A DNA stretch of 64,000 nt, from positions 2,356,001 to 2,420,000 of the forward strand of contig NZ_JBBCMA010000001.1 in the NCBI RefSeq assembly GCF_037152535.1, given 5' to 3'. Shown piece by piece: positions 52,699 through 62,004 of this stretch. The translations under genes and the position numbers were made by a program. Under the pieces are notes generated by a model. The model had not been told where the DNA came from. It made no database searches and saw only the letters and a program-made list of their open reading frames with translations. Within the stretch, counting starts at the first letter, position 1. Each line of letters starts with the position of its first letter. This DNA comes from Leclercia sp. AS011. Lineage in GTDB: Bacteria; Pseudomonadota; Gammaproteobacteria; Enterobacterales; Enterobacteriaceae.

Positions 52699-54846
52699 AT
52701 GATGGTCAGGAAGACAACGCTGGCATTCAGCGTTAGCGCATTACTGGCGAGCGCCGCCCCGGCATTCGCCTCCTTTGATATGGAAGACTGCAACTGGAGC
52801 GATACGCACTGTCTGCTGAAGGGCGACCCGGTGCTGACGCCCGGCAACGACTCCCGCGACAACCTGCTGCGTCTGCTGAGCGAAGCCAAATCCTTCCCTC
52901 TGCCGGTTCAGGCGATGCCTGCGGATATTACCCGCTCCCGGGATTTCTACTTTGCTTATCATCCGGAGTGGGATGACCTGGAAGCACCGACCCGCGCAGC
53001 GACGGATAAACCGGCTGAAGAGTCCCCTCTCAACCAGCAGCTGGCCGTGTTGCAGCTTGAACCGGTCGATACCCATCAGGACGGCGAGCAGGAAAACCGC
53101 TTCGTCTCGAACAGTGCCGACAGCATGAGTCAGTTTTTTGCCGCGCTGCTGGCCGACGACTCGCTGACGGCGGAACAGCGCCATGCGCTGGGTCAGGCGC
53201 GTCTGGGTCTCTACTCGGGTGCCACCGACGAGCAGATTTCCGCTGCCCTCGCGTCTCTCCCGGCAGGCTCCTCTGCCCTGCTGTATAAAACCTATCTGAC
53301 CGGGGCGGCCCTTTTTTATGCCGGCGATTACACCGGCGCGGATGGGGCCTTTACCTCGCTTATCGACAGCGATCGTCCGTGGCTGGCAGAAACCGCCAGC
53401 TATATGCTGATGCGCACGGCGCTGAACAAAAGCAGCCAGAACAGCACCGGCGAGTACGGCGATTTTGATATCGCCCGCATCGACCGCCCGGCCGCTGAAC
53501 AGGCGCAGAAAGCGGCCCAGGCCTACCTCCAGCGCTGGCCGGAGGGGCGTTACGCTGATTCGGCGCGCGGCATGCTGCGTCGCATTAACTGGTATCTGCA
53601 GGCGTGGCCACAGCTGGCGGGGCTGTACGAGCAGCGATTCCAGCAGGCGGAGAACGCTGAGTCGCTGCACGCCCTGGTGACCGAATATGACAATGTCTAC
53701 GGCATGCAGTTTTACGGTCGCGCCGTGCGGGAGGCCTTCCCCGACGCGCCGCAGGTCAGCTATATCGAACTGCTGCGCGCCCTGCGCCTGAACAGCGACG
53801 AGAAACCGACCCTGACGCAGGAAGATCTCAACGGCAGCAAACCGGCGTTTGAACAGAGCGGCAAGCTGGCGCTGTGGCGCAATTTACAGTTGAACCTGTG
53901 GCAGGCGACCGATAACGCTGCCGCCATTCTTCAGGACGTTAAACCAGCGGACAAACTTCCGCCGCACGATATTCTCGCCTTCAGCGAGCAGGTACTCTAC
54001 GGCCAGGCGCTGATGGCGCAAAAGCAGTGGCCCGCCGCGCGCGATTTCTGGCTGAAGCTGCTGAAACTCAGCCAGGATCCTGAGCAGCAGCAGTACGTAC
54101 AGTCCAGACTGGCGGCGACTCAGGTCTTTAGCGGCAATGCGGAGGCGATGTTTGCCGCCGACAGCGCCGTCACCAGCCTGCGTTTTCGCTCTCAGGTGCT
54201 GAAGACGGTGGCCTCGCCCGAGCGGTTGCGCCAGCAGGCCAGCCAGGGGCCCAACAACGAAGAGCGCACCATTGCGCTGCATACCCTGCTGGTGCGCGAC
54301 TTAACGGAGCACCGCTTCAGCGACTGGTTAAGCGACAGAAAACTCGTCAGCGCCATTACGCCACCCGTGGTGGGCAAGGCGTTTGACGATGTGAATCTCA
54401 GCACCTTCGACTGGAACGGCGATACGGCCGAAGCCGGTTACGTCTGCCGTAGTCTGGATAAAACCGTGCAGGTACTCAGCCAGAACGCCAAAGACGCCCA
54501 TGCCCTGAACTGCCTGGGCGAGTTTTTCCGCACCACCAACACCCATGTTGATATCTGGAAGGACAGCGCGGGCAACGGCGTGCTGGAGACGGCGGTCCAC
54601 CGCAAAGAGCCTTACGGACAGTTCAACAGACAGGCTTACTACCAGCAGGTCATCGCCTCACCGAAGGCGGAACCGGAAGATAAAAGCTACGCGCTCTATC
54701 GGGCCATCATGTGTTATGCCCCGTCCGGCTATAACGAATGTGGCGGAGCTGAGGTGGACAAAGCCCAGCGCAAAGGCTGGTTCTCGCAGTTAAAAAGTCA
54801 GTATCCGGGCAGCCCGTGGGCGCAAAAGCTCAAATACTACTGGTAG
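52699..54846 (+). CDS. Large exported helical-repeat-like protein, function unknown
   Basis: The 715-residue protein has a signal peptide (MVRKTTLAFSVSALLASAA, cleaved near AFAS). The mature part is mostly alpha-helical with loosely TPR-like segments (ALLYKTYLTGAALFYAGDY, AEQAQKAAQAYLQRWPEGRY, LLYGQALMAQKQWPAAR region). Four or more Cys (DCNWSDTHC near the N-terminus, YVCRSLD, LNCLGEF, CYAPSGYNECGG) could form periplasmic disulfides. I do not recognise a named family. AGGATG precedes tandem ATGs at 52699/52702. The C-terminal coding region overlaps the DUF3142 gene by 31 bp. Neither gene exists between ybbJ and cueR in E. coli K-12. Confidence 0.85.
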   Translation: MMVRKTTLAFSVSALLASAAPAFASFDMEDCNWSDTHCLLKGDPVLTPGNDSRDNLLRLLSEAKSFPLPVQAMPADITRSRDFYFAYHPEWDDLEAPTRAATDKPAEESPLNQQLAVLQLEPVDTHQDGEQENRFVSNSADSMSQFFAALLADDSLTAEQRHALGQARLGLYSGATDEQISAALASLPAGSSALLYKTYLTGAALFYAGDYTGADGAFTSLIDSDRPWLAETASYMLMRTALNKSSQNSTGEYGDFDIARIDRPAAEQAQKAAQAYLQRWPEGRYADSARGMLRRINWYLQAWPQLAGLYEQRFQQAENAESLHALVTEYDNVYGMQFYGRAVREAFPDAPQVSYIELLRALRLNSDEKPTLTQEDLNGSKPAFEQSGKLALWRNLQLNLWQATDNAAAILQDVKPADKLPPHDILAFSEQVLYGQALMAQKQWPAARDFWLKLLKLSQDPEQQQYVQSRLAATQVFSGNAEAMFAADSAVTSLRFRSQVLKTVASPERLRQQASQGPNNEERTIALHTLLVRDLTEHRFSDWLSDRKLVSAITPPVVGKAFDDVNLSTFDWNGDTAEAGYVCRSLDKTVQVLSQNAKDAHALNCLGEFFRTTNTHVDIWKDSAGNGVLETAVHRKEPYGQFNRQAYYQQVIASPKAEPEDKSYALYRAIMCYAPSGYNECGGAEVDKAQRKGWFSQLKSQYPGSPWAQKLKYYW

Positions 54847-55550
54847 CCGCGCTGCTGGCCGGACAGGCGCATGCGGCGGAAACCGTCACCGCCCGCGAGC
54901 ATCCGGCCTTCTGGCTCTGGTCGGGCGTGAAAGCCAGCGACGCCCTGAAGGGGGCGCACACCGTCTATCTTCATCAGGGGGAAGTGCTGGCCCGACCGAA
55001 TGAGGTGGTGTTTCAGCGCCTCGGGCTGCCGGTCAGCCGCCTGACGTTTCCCACCCTCTGGCTGACCGTGCGCTTTACCAGCCTCGACGTGCCGCCGACC
55101 ATCGTGCCGAAAATTGTCCGCCTGATGCAGCGCTGGCAGGCCGCCGGTAATCAGGTGGTGGGTTTGCAGGTCGATTTCGATGCGGCCACCCACCAGCTGG
55201 CGGACTATGCTCGCTTTCTGCGGGAATTACGCCAGCAGCTGCCGCCGGAATTTGCGCTGGGGGTGACCGGGCTGCTGGACTGGGCGAAAACCGGAGATGT
55301 CGCCACGCTGAACGCACTGGCGGTGGATGAGCTGGTGATCCAGAGCTATCAGGGCCGCCATACGGTGGACAACTATCAGGCTTATCTGCCCGCCCTTACC
55401 CGGCTGCGCATTCCGTTTAAGCTCGGGCTGGTTCAGGGCGGCAAGCGGGATGTTCAGGCCGAAGCGCAGCTCCAGCGCTCTCCCTGGTATCGCGGGACGG
55501 TGGTGTTTATGCTCAACCCGCCGCGCGGTCAGGACGTCGCCTTGCGGTGA
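54816..55550 (+). CDS. DUF3142 (TIM-barrel, glycosidase-like) exported protein
   Basis: The protein has 244 residues from GTG 54816, which lies inside the preceding gene (31 bp overlap), so translation is coupled. A signal peptide ([16 protein letters not shown]) leads into a small barrel with [27 protein letters not shown] split over 110-140, [18 protein letters not shown], and [11 protein letters not shown]. This is the DUF3142 pattern, distantly like glycoside hydrolases, where VDFD would carry an acidic catalytic or binding residue. The function is unknown. The 3' end overlaps convergent cueR by 22 bp. Confidence 0.85.
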   Translation: MGAKAQILLVAALLAGQAHAAETVTAREHPAFWLWSGVKASDALKGAHTVYLHQGEVLARPNEVVFQRLGLPVSRLTFPTLWLTVRFTSLDVPPTIVPKIVRLMQRWQAAGNQVVGLQVDFDAATHQLADYARFLRELRQQLPPEFALGVTGLLDWAKTGDVATLNALAVDELVIQSYQGRHTVDNYQAYLPALTRLRIPFKLGLVQGGKRDVQAEAQLQRSPWYRGTVVFMLNPPRGQDVALR

Positions 55551-55939
55551 CAGCAGCCGGAGAGGTTATCGATGATCGGGCAGTCGGCGCTCTCATCCCC
55601 CGGGCAGCTCTCGGCCAGCGCCAGCAGCTGGTCGCGCATCGCCTGTAACTCCAGGATATGGCGTTCAATTTCGGCCACCTTCTCCAGGGTCCGGCTTTTG
55701 ACATCGGCGCTGTGGCGGGCGGGATCGTTAAACAGGTTCACCAGGTCGCCGCACTCGTCCAGATTGAACCCCACCTGACGGGCCTGGCGCAGCAGCGTCA
55801 GTTCATCGAGGTGCTTTTGGGTGTAGCTCCGGTAGCCGTTCTCGCTGCGCAGCGGCGGCGTCACCAGCCCCTTCTCTTCGTAAAAGCGGATAGCTTTGCT
55901 GGTTAACCCGGTTTTTTTGGCAACATCACTGATATTCAC
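55529..55939 (-). CDS. cueR: Copper-responsive MerR-family regulator CueR
   Basis: The 136-residue protein has the MerR winged helix ([21 protein letters not shown]), a dimerisation coiled coil and the metal loop with Cys112 and Cys120 ([10 protein letters not shown]), the two ligands of Cu(I), Ag(I) and Au(I). It activates copA and cueO by untwisting promoters with 19 bp spacers. It is divergent from copA. Its 3' end overlaps the DUF3142 gene. Confidence 0.96.
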   Translation of the reverse strand: MNISDVAKKTGLTSKAIRFYEEKGLVTPPLRSENGYRSYTQKHLDELTLLRQARQVGFNLDECGDLVNLFNDPARHSADVKSRTLEKVAEIERHILELQAMRDQLLALAESCPGDESADCPIIDNLSGCCHRKATS

Positions 55940-55948
55940 GTTTCCCCC

Positions 55949-55979
55949 TTGACCTTCCCCTTGATGGAAGGTTTAACCT
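55949..55979 (+). promoter_or_regulatory. CueR-controlled copA promoter
   Basis: The -35 TTGACC (55949-55954) and -10 TAACCT (55974-55979) are separated by 19 bp, too long for ordinary RNA polymerase. The spacer region carries the CueR dyad ACCTTCC-N7-GGAAGGT (55952-55972). Sequence and layout match the E. coli copA promoter. Confidence 0.93.
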
Positions 55980-56046
55980 TCATAACAGTTAGATGAAAGT
56001 GTCCCTCCGGTCAATATCTGGCTGGAGATTTATAAGGAGTATTCGT

Positions 56047-58545
56047 ATGTCTCACACCATCGATCTGACACTGGACGGCCTCTCCTGCGGCCACTGTGTC
56101 AAACGCGTTAAAGAGAGTCTGGAGCAACGCCCGGACGTTGAAACCGCAGACGTCACCATCGACCACGCCGCCGTCACCGGCAGCGCCAGCGCCGATGCCC
56201 TGATCGACACCATTAAACAGGCCGGTTACGGTGCGGCGTTAAGCCACCCAAAGGCTGATCCGCTGACAGCGTCAACAACGCCGTCGGAAGCACTGACAGC
56301 GGACCCCTCTGAGCTTCCGGCAGCTCACGACGGTGATGACAGCCAGCAGCTGTTGATCAACGGCATGAGCTGCGCCAGCTGCGTCACCCGGGTCCAGAAC
56401 GCTTTGCAGGCGGTTCCGGGCGTGGCACAGGCACGGGTCAACCTGGCGGAACGCACTGCGCTGATTATGGGCAGTGCCTCCGCCGCTGATTTAGTGCAGG
56501 CCGTCGAAAAAGCTGGCTATGGTGCCGAGGCGATTGAAGACGACCTTAAACGTCGTGAACGCCAGCAGGAGACCGCCATCGCCACCATGAAGCGTTTTCG
56601 CTGGCAGGCGATTGTTGCCCTGCTGGTGGGGATCCCGGTGATGGGCTGGGGAATGCTCGGCGACAACATGATGGTCACCGACGACAACCGCACGCTGTGG
56701 CTGGCCATCGGCGTTCTTACCCTCGGGGTGATGATCTTCGCTGGCGGCCATTTTTATACCAGCGCCTGGAAGAGCCTGAAAAACCGCACCGCCACCATGG
56801 ACACGCTGGTGGCGCTGGGTACCGGCGCGGCGTGGCTCTACTCAATGAGCGTCAACGTCTGGCCGCAGTGGTTCCCGATGGAAGCACGCCACCTCTATTA
56901 TGAAGCCAGCGCGATGATTATCGGCCTGATTAACCTCGGCCATATGCTGGAGGCGCGGGCCCGTCAGCGCTCATCGAAAGCGCTGGAGAGATTGCTCGAT
57001 TTAACCCCGCCGACCGCCCGGGTCGTCACAGAAAGCGGCGAACAGAGCGTTCCGCTGGCGGAGGTCCAGGCGGGGATGATCCTGCGCCTGACCACCGGAG
57101 ACCGCGTCCCGGTGGACGGGGAGATCACCCAGGGCGAGGCCTGGTTTGACGAAGCCATGCTTACCGGCGAGCCGGTACCGCAGCAGAAAAGCGACGGGGA
57201 GAGCGTTCACGCCGGTACGGTGGTGCAGGATGGCAGCGTGCTGTTCCGCGCCAGCGCCGTCGGCAGCCACACTACTCTGTCGCGCATCATCCGCATGGTG
57301 CGTCAGGCCCAGAGCAGCAAGCCGGAGATCGGCAAGCTGGCGGATAAAATTTCGGCCATCTTCGTGCCGGTGGTGGTGGGGATTGCCCTGTTCAGCGCCG
57401 CTATCTGGTATTTCTTTGGCCCCGCGCCGCAGATTGTCTACACCCTGGTGATCGCCACCACGGTGCTGATCATCGCCTGTCCGTGCGCCCTGGGGCTGGC
57501 GACGCCGATGTCGATTATTTCCGGCGTTGGCCGGGCCGCAGAGTCCGGCGTACTGGTACGCGACGCCGATGCCCTGCAGCGTGCCAGCACGCTGGATACG
57601 CTGGTGTTTGATAAAACCGGCACCCTCACCGAGGGTAAACCGCAGGTGGTCGCTGTCGATACCACAGGCGGGATCGGTGAAGCCGAGGCCCTGCGGCTGG
57701 CGGCTGCGCTCGAACAGGGTTCCAGCCACCCGCTGGCGCGGGCGATTCTGGAGAAAGCCGACAGCGCCCTGCCGCAGGTGAATAACTTCCGCACCCTGCG
57801 CGGGCTGGGAGTCAGCGGCGAGGTGGATGGCCGCAGGCTGCTGTTGGGCAACCAGGCCCTGCTGGCCGAAAACGGCATTGATACCGGAGCGCTGGATGCG
57901 CAGCTTCAGGCCCATGCCGCTCAGGGCGCCACCCCGGTGTTGCTGGCGGTAGAGGGTCAGATTGCGGCGCTGTTTGCCGTTCGCGATCCGCTGCGCGCTG
58001 ACAGCGTAAGTGCGCTGCAACGTCTGCACCGCGCGGGCTATCGTCTGGTGATGCTCACCGGGGATAACGCCGTCACCGCCCAGGCTATCGCCCGCGAGGC
58101 CGGTATTGATGAGGTGATTGCAGGCGTCCTGCCGGATGGCAAAGCGGACGCGATTATCAAACTGCAGGGCCAGGGCCGCCGGGTGGCGATGATTGGTGAC
58201 GGTATCAACGACGCCCCGGCGCTGGCTCAGGCGGATGTCGGGATTGCGATGGGCGGCGGCAGCGATGTCGCTATCGAAACAGCGGCTATCACCCTGATGC
58301 GCCACAGCCTGATGGGGGTGGCCGACGCGCTCGCCATCTCGAAAGCGACCCTGCGCAACATGAAGCAGAACCTGCTGGGGGCCTTTGTCTATAACGCCCT
58401 GGGCATTCCGATCGCCGCCGGGATCCTCTGGCCGCTGACCGGGACGCTGCTCAACCCGGTGGTGGCAGGTGCCGCGATGGCGCTCTCCTCGATTACCGTG
58501 GTGAGCAATGCCAACCGCCTGCTGCGCTTTAAACCCAAAGCGTAA
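56047..58545 (+). CDS. copA: Cu(I)-exporting P1B-type ATPase CopA
   Basis: The 832-residue protein has two N-terminal metal-binding domains: GLSCGHC (Cys14, Cys17) and GMSCASC (Cys109, Cys112). The TGE actuator motif (373-375), the membrane CPC site (478-480), the phosphorylation motif DKTGTLT (Asp522), SSHPLARAI and [10 protein letters not shown] follow. It exports Cu(I) and Ag(I) to the periplasm. ATG 56047 has an AAGGAG Shine-Dalgarno; an upstream in-frame start at 55993 would overlap the promoter. Transcription is by CueR. A frameshift site within the gene yields a second product. Confidence 0.97.
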   Translation: MSHTIDLTLDGLSCGHCVKRVKESLEQRPDVETADVTIDHAAVTGSASADALIDTIKQAGYGAALSHPKADPLTASTTPSEALTADPSELPAAHDGDDSQQLLINGMSCASCVTRVQNALQAVPGVAQARVNLAERTALIMGSASAADLVQAVEKAGYGAEAIEDDLKRRERQQETAIATMKRFRWQAIVALLVGIPVMGWGMLGDNMMVTDDNRTLWLAIGVLTLGVMIFAGGHFYTSAWKSLKNRTATMDTLVALGTGAAWLYSMSVNVWPQWFPMEARHLYYEASAMIIGLINLGHMLEARARQRSSKALERLLDLTPPTARVVTESGEQSVPLAEVQAGMILRLTTGDRVPVDGEITQGEAWFDEAMLTGEPVPQQKSDGESVHAGTVVQDGSVLFRASAVGSHTTLSRIIRMVRQAQSSKPEIGKLADKISAIFVPVVVGIALFSAAIWYFFGPAPQIVYTLVIATTVLIIACPCALGLATPMSIISGVGRAAESGVLVRDADALQRASTLDTLVFDKTGTLTEGKPQVVAVDTTGGIGEAEALRLAAALEQGSSHPLARAILEKADSALPQVNNFRTLRGLGVSGEVDGRRLLLGNQALLAENGIDTGALDAQLQAHAAQGATPVLLAVEGQIAALFAVRDPLRADSVSALQRLHRAGYRLVMLTGDNAVTAQAIAREAGIDEVIAGVLPDGKADAIIKLQGQGRRVAMIGDGINDAPALAQADVGIAMGGGSDVAIETAAITLMRHSLMGVADALAISKATLRNMKQNLLGAFVYNALGIPIAAGILWPLTGTLLNPVVAGAAMALSSITVVSNANRLLRFKPKA
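56247..56258 (+). other. Programmed -1 frameshift site producing CopA(Z)
   Basis: The heptamer C CCA AAG (56247-56253) is in the correct frame for tandem slippage at codons 68-69. A -1 shift reads CCC AAA GGC TGA, ending at 56256-56258, and gives a 70-residue protein made only of metal-binding domain 1. In E. coli the same event makes the copper chaperone CopA(Z). The sequence after the heptamer is GC-rich and could form the stimulatory structure. Confidence 0.85.
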
Positions 58546-58623
58546 CGAGGTGCATAAGACAAGGACGTCTTGCACCGCCCCTCCCCACGCGCTAGCATGA
58601 ATTTTTCCCTTCCTGGAGCGCGT

Positions 58624-59418
58624 ATGAGTCTGTTTCAACGTATAAAAGCATCGTTTCGCGCCCTGTTCCCCCGTCGTTACCGCTGGCCGGGCCTCGATAT
58701 CTCCCTGCCCGGCGGCCAGCATCTGCATCTGGTTGGCAGTATTCATATGGGTACCCGGGATATGTCTCCTCTGCCCGAGGGGCTGATTGCCAGGCTGCAT
58801 CACGCCGATGCGCTGATCGTGGAAGCGGATATCTCCGGGAATGAGTCGCCCTTCGCCGATCTGGCGATCCCGCCGCCGCTGGATGAGCGTCTCAGCCCTG
58901 ACCAGCTGGCCGAGCTGGAGCGGCTTGCCGACGAGCTCGGGTTATCGCTCTCCATGCTTGAGAGCCAGCCTTTATGGCAGATCGCGATGGTATTGCAGGC
59001 TACCCAGGCCCAGCGTCTGGGGCTGCGGGGCGATTACGGCATCGATTATCAGCTGTTGCACGCCGCACGGGCGCAGCAGTTGCCCATTATCGAGCTGGAG
59101 GGTGCCGCCAGCCAGATTGCCCTGCTGCGCCAGATGCCGAACGACGGGCTGCTGCTGCTGGAAGATACCTTGACCCACTGGCACACCAACGCGCGGTTGC
59201 TACAGACCATGGTGAGCTGGTGGCTGGATTCGCCCCCCATCGTCGACAGACTGGCGCTGCCGGCAACCTTCAGCGAATCGCTGTATGACGTGCTGATGCA
59301 CGAGCGTAATCAGGCCTGGTGCGAGAAGCTGAACGGACTGCCTGCGGGGCGGTATGTGGTGGCGGTTGGGGCGCTGCATCTGTACGGCGAGGGAAATTTG
59401 CCGTCGTTGCTGAGATAA
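58624..59418 (+). CDS. ybaP: TraB/GumN-family protein YbaP
   Basis: The 264-residue protein matches E. coli YbaP (LVGSIHMGTRDM, QPLWQIAMVLQATQAQ, YVVAVGALHLYGEGNL). The GSIHMG and GALHLYGE motifs are the paired signature of the TraB/PrgY/GumN (Tiki-like) family, thought to be metal-dependent proteases or chaperone-like. The cellular role is unknown. ATG 58624 is preceded by TGGAG. ybaQ, which lies between copA and ybaP in E. coli, is absent. Its stop codon touches the 3' end of the chiX RNA on the other strand. Confidence 0.93.
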   Translation: MSLFQRIKASFRALFPRRYRWPGLDISLPGGQHLHLVGSIHMGTRDMSPLPEGLIARLHHADALIVEADISGNESPFADLAIPPPLDERLSPDQLAELERLADELGLSLSMLESQPLWQIAMVLQATQAQRLGLRGDYGIDYQLLHAARAQQLPIIELEGAASQIALLRQMPNDGLLLLEDTLTHWHTNARLLQTMVSWWLDSPPIVDRLALPATFSESLYDVLMHERNQAWCEKLNGLPAGRYVVAVGALHLYGEGNLPSLLR

Positions 59419-59495
59419 AAAAGTGGCCAATATTTCTATTGGCCCGTCAAAGAGGAATTTCATCGTTGTTATTATGCCGGAGGAGACCCCCGGTT
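59417..59495 (-). ncRNA. chiX: Small RNA ChiX (MicM)
   Basis: The minus strand carries GGCATAATAA, then ATGAAATTCCTCTTTGACGG, then a terminator stem GGCCAATA / TATTGGCC with loop GAAA and a T-tract (59422-59417). This matches E. coli ChiX as I recall it, in the same place between ybaP and ybaK. The seed that pairs with chiP and chbBC leaders is intact. The 5' hairpin (CCGGGGG / CCTCCGG, loop TCT) keeps the structure but not the E. coli sequence. A promoter fits: -35 TTGGCA (59531-59526), 18 bp spacer, -10 GACAAT (59507-59502). ChiX with Hfq silences chitoporin expression. The T-tail overlaps the ybaP stop by 2 nt. Confidence 0.92.
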
Positions 59496-59573
59496 GAGCC
59501 GATTGTCGCTCAAAGTGACCATCACTGCCAACACTATATGCGCAAGATGGTGCTATTTTTTAGCCTCTTCTGA

Positions 59574-60098
<525 letters not shown>

Positions 60099-60104
60099 AA
60101 CATT

Positions 60105-60176
60105 GCCCGGTGGCGCTTCGCTTACCGGGCCTACAAAACCCCGAACGTAGGCCGGGTAAGCGAAGCGCCACCCGGC
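60105..60176. repeat. REP pair (BIME) between ybaK and ushA
   Basis: Opposed REP palindromes at 60105-60134 and 60147-60176 fill the 90 bp convergent gap between the ybaK and ushA stops. Confidence 0.85.
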
Positions 60177-60188
60177 ACAGCAGCACGG

Positions 60189-61841
60189 TTACTGCCAGCT
60201 CACTTCACCTTTCGGTTCATAGGCATTCACATCCAGCGGAGAGTTCTGCTGGATGTACTGCTTCAGCACCTCGGCGTCGATAAAGCCGGTATTCACATAG
60301 CCCGGTTTATTATCGATCTGCGGATAGCCATCGCCGCCGGTGGCATTAAAGCTCAAGGTCGCCATCCGGTAGGTTTTCGCTGGATCCACAGGTTCACCTT
60401 TGATCTTCAGGTCGTTGAGCACCCCATCCTTCGCCACAAAGCTCACGTTGGCGAACTGCGGATAGGCTCCGGAGTCAGGCTTCATCTGCGCTACCGCGGT
60501 CAGGTAGTCCGTCACCTCTTTGCCGCTCATATCGACATACACCACCACGTTGCCGAACGGCTGCACTTTCAGCACATCTTTGTAGGTGATATCGCCGCCT
60601 TCAATGGAGTCGCGGATCCCGCCGCCGCTCATCACCGCAAAATCGGCATTGGTGCGCGCCATCTGCGCCGCCAGCACCAGATGGCCCATATTGGTCTGCA
60701 CGAAGCGGACTTTGCTGCGATCCCCTTCCAGACGACCATTCAGCGTGCCAATCTTCACCTCCAGCTGCGCTTTACCTTTGTTCTGGAAAGGCGTCAGCAG
60801 GGAGAGCATCTGCGGGTTCTCTGCGATTTCCGGGGTGTAGAGGACGCGCTCGCTCTGGCCGTTATCGTAGGTCACCTTCTTCTTCAGGTTGACCGGGATC
60901 AGCTGGTAATGCACCAGCTTCATCTCGCCGTTGCGGAATTCAAAATCGGCGCGACCAACGTATTTGCCCCACTCATGGGCCTGCACAATCCAGATGCCGT
61001 TCTGTTTGTCCGGCGCGCACGGCGTGCCTGGCACATAGTCCACCTGCTTTTTATTCTCTGAGGCCATGCAGACCGGATCCTGGGAGTGACCGCCCACAAT
61101 CATCGCCAGCGAACCCGCCGGCAGGCTGCGCGCCATCTCCACATCGCCCGGGGCATTCGACCCGTGCTCGCCATTATCGTAATGACCCATATGGGTGGTA
61201 GCGATAATCACGTCCGGTTTTTCGTTCTGCTGTAGCTCCTGGATCACCAGCTTCGCTTCGTCGGCCGGTTTACGGAATTCGATGTCAGTGAAATATTCCG
61301 GGTTGCCAATTTTTGCCGTGTCGTCGGTGGTCAGCCCCACCACGGCAATTTTAAGATCCTGACGTTTGAAGATGGCCCAGGGTTTAAATAAACGCTCTCC
61401 GGTGCTTTTCTGATAAATATTGGCGGAGAGGAACGGGAATTTGGCCCACTTCTCCTGCTGGCGTAATACTTCGATTGGGTTATCAAATTCGTGGTTACCG
61501 ACGGCCATCGCATCGTAGCCAATCAAATTCATGCCGCGGAAATCGGGCTCCGCATCCTGTAAATCCGATTCCGGCACGCCGGTATTAATGTCGCCGCCGG
61601 AGAGTAACAGCACGCTCCCCCCCTTGGCCGCTACCTCTTTGCGGATCCCGTCCACCAGCGTCTTCTGCGCCGAGAGGCCATATTCACCGTATTCACTGCG
61701 CCAGAAGTGGCCGTGATGATCGTTGGTATGCAGGATGGTGATGTTATAGGTTTTATCCTGTTCCCAGGCCTGGGCCGGCAGGCTTAACAGACCGCATGCC
61801 GCGATTATTGCCAGCGCTACGCCTCGCTTCATTAACTTCAT
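60189..61841 (-). CDS. ushA: Periplasmic 5'-nucleotidase / UDP-sugar hydrolase UshA
   Basis: The 550-residue protein equals E. coli UshA in length. A signal peptide (MKLMKRGVALAIIAACGLL, cleaved at AQA) precedes the metallophosphoesterase domain (ILHTNDHHGHF, LSGGDINTG, AVGNHEFDNP, THMGHYDNGEHGSN) and the C-terminal substrate domain. It degrades external nucleotides and UDP-sugars to nucleosides and phosphate. Together with the PhoX-type enzyme upstream it gives the region two phosphate-salvage hydrolases. It is divergent from fsr. Confidence 0.96.
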   Translation of the reverse strand: MKLMKRGVALAIIAACGLLSLPAQAWEQDKTYNITILHTNDHHGHFWRSEYGEYGLSAQKTLVDGIRKEVAAKGGSVLLLSGGDINTGVPESDLQDAEPDFRGMNLIGYDAMAVGNHEFDNPIEVLRQQEKWAKFPFLSANIYQKSTGERLFKPWAIFKRQDLKIAVVGLTTDDTAKIGNPEYFTDIEFRKPADEAKLVIQELQQNEKPDVIIATTHMGHYDNGEHGSNAPGDVEMARSLPAGSLAMIVGGHSQDPVCMASENKKQVDYVPGTPCAPDKQNGIWIVQAHEWGKYVGRADFEFRNGEMKLVHYQLIPVNLKKKVTYDNGQSERVLYTPEIAENPQMLSLLTPFQNKGKAQLEVKIGTLNGRLEGDRSKVRFVQTNMGHLVLAAQMARTNADFAVMSGGGIRDSIEGGDITYKDVLKVQPFGNVVVYVDMSGKEVTDYLTAVAQMKPDSGAYPQFANVSFVAKDGVLNDLKIKGEPVDPAKTYRMATLSFNATGGDGYPQIDNKPGYVNTGFIDAEVLKQYIQQNSPLDVNAYEPKGEVSWQ

Positions 61842-62004
61842 CTCTTCACTCCCTGACTCATAGACAAACGCAAAAATTACAATGAGTAATCAGAATAGAC
61901 AAATATGTTTTCAGAATTGCGACTTTCCTCAAATGTCGGGGACAGGTATGTTAGCGGGATAATAATGACTCCCTGCACTTCCTATAACAATCGACGTGGT
62001 ATTT

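Noticed and set aside
57001..58803. A 600-codon open frame antisense to copA, and similar long antisense frames over 17199-18419, 24690-26156 and 32154-33638
   Set aside because: They are frame shadows in GC-rich coding DNA. Their translations are low-complexity (His, Arg, Gln, Gly rich), lack ribosome sites and domains, and lie fully opposite recognised genes.
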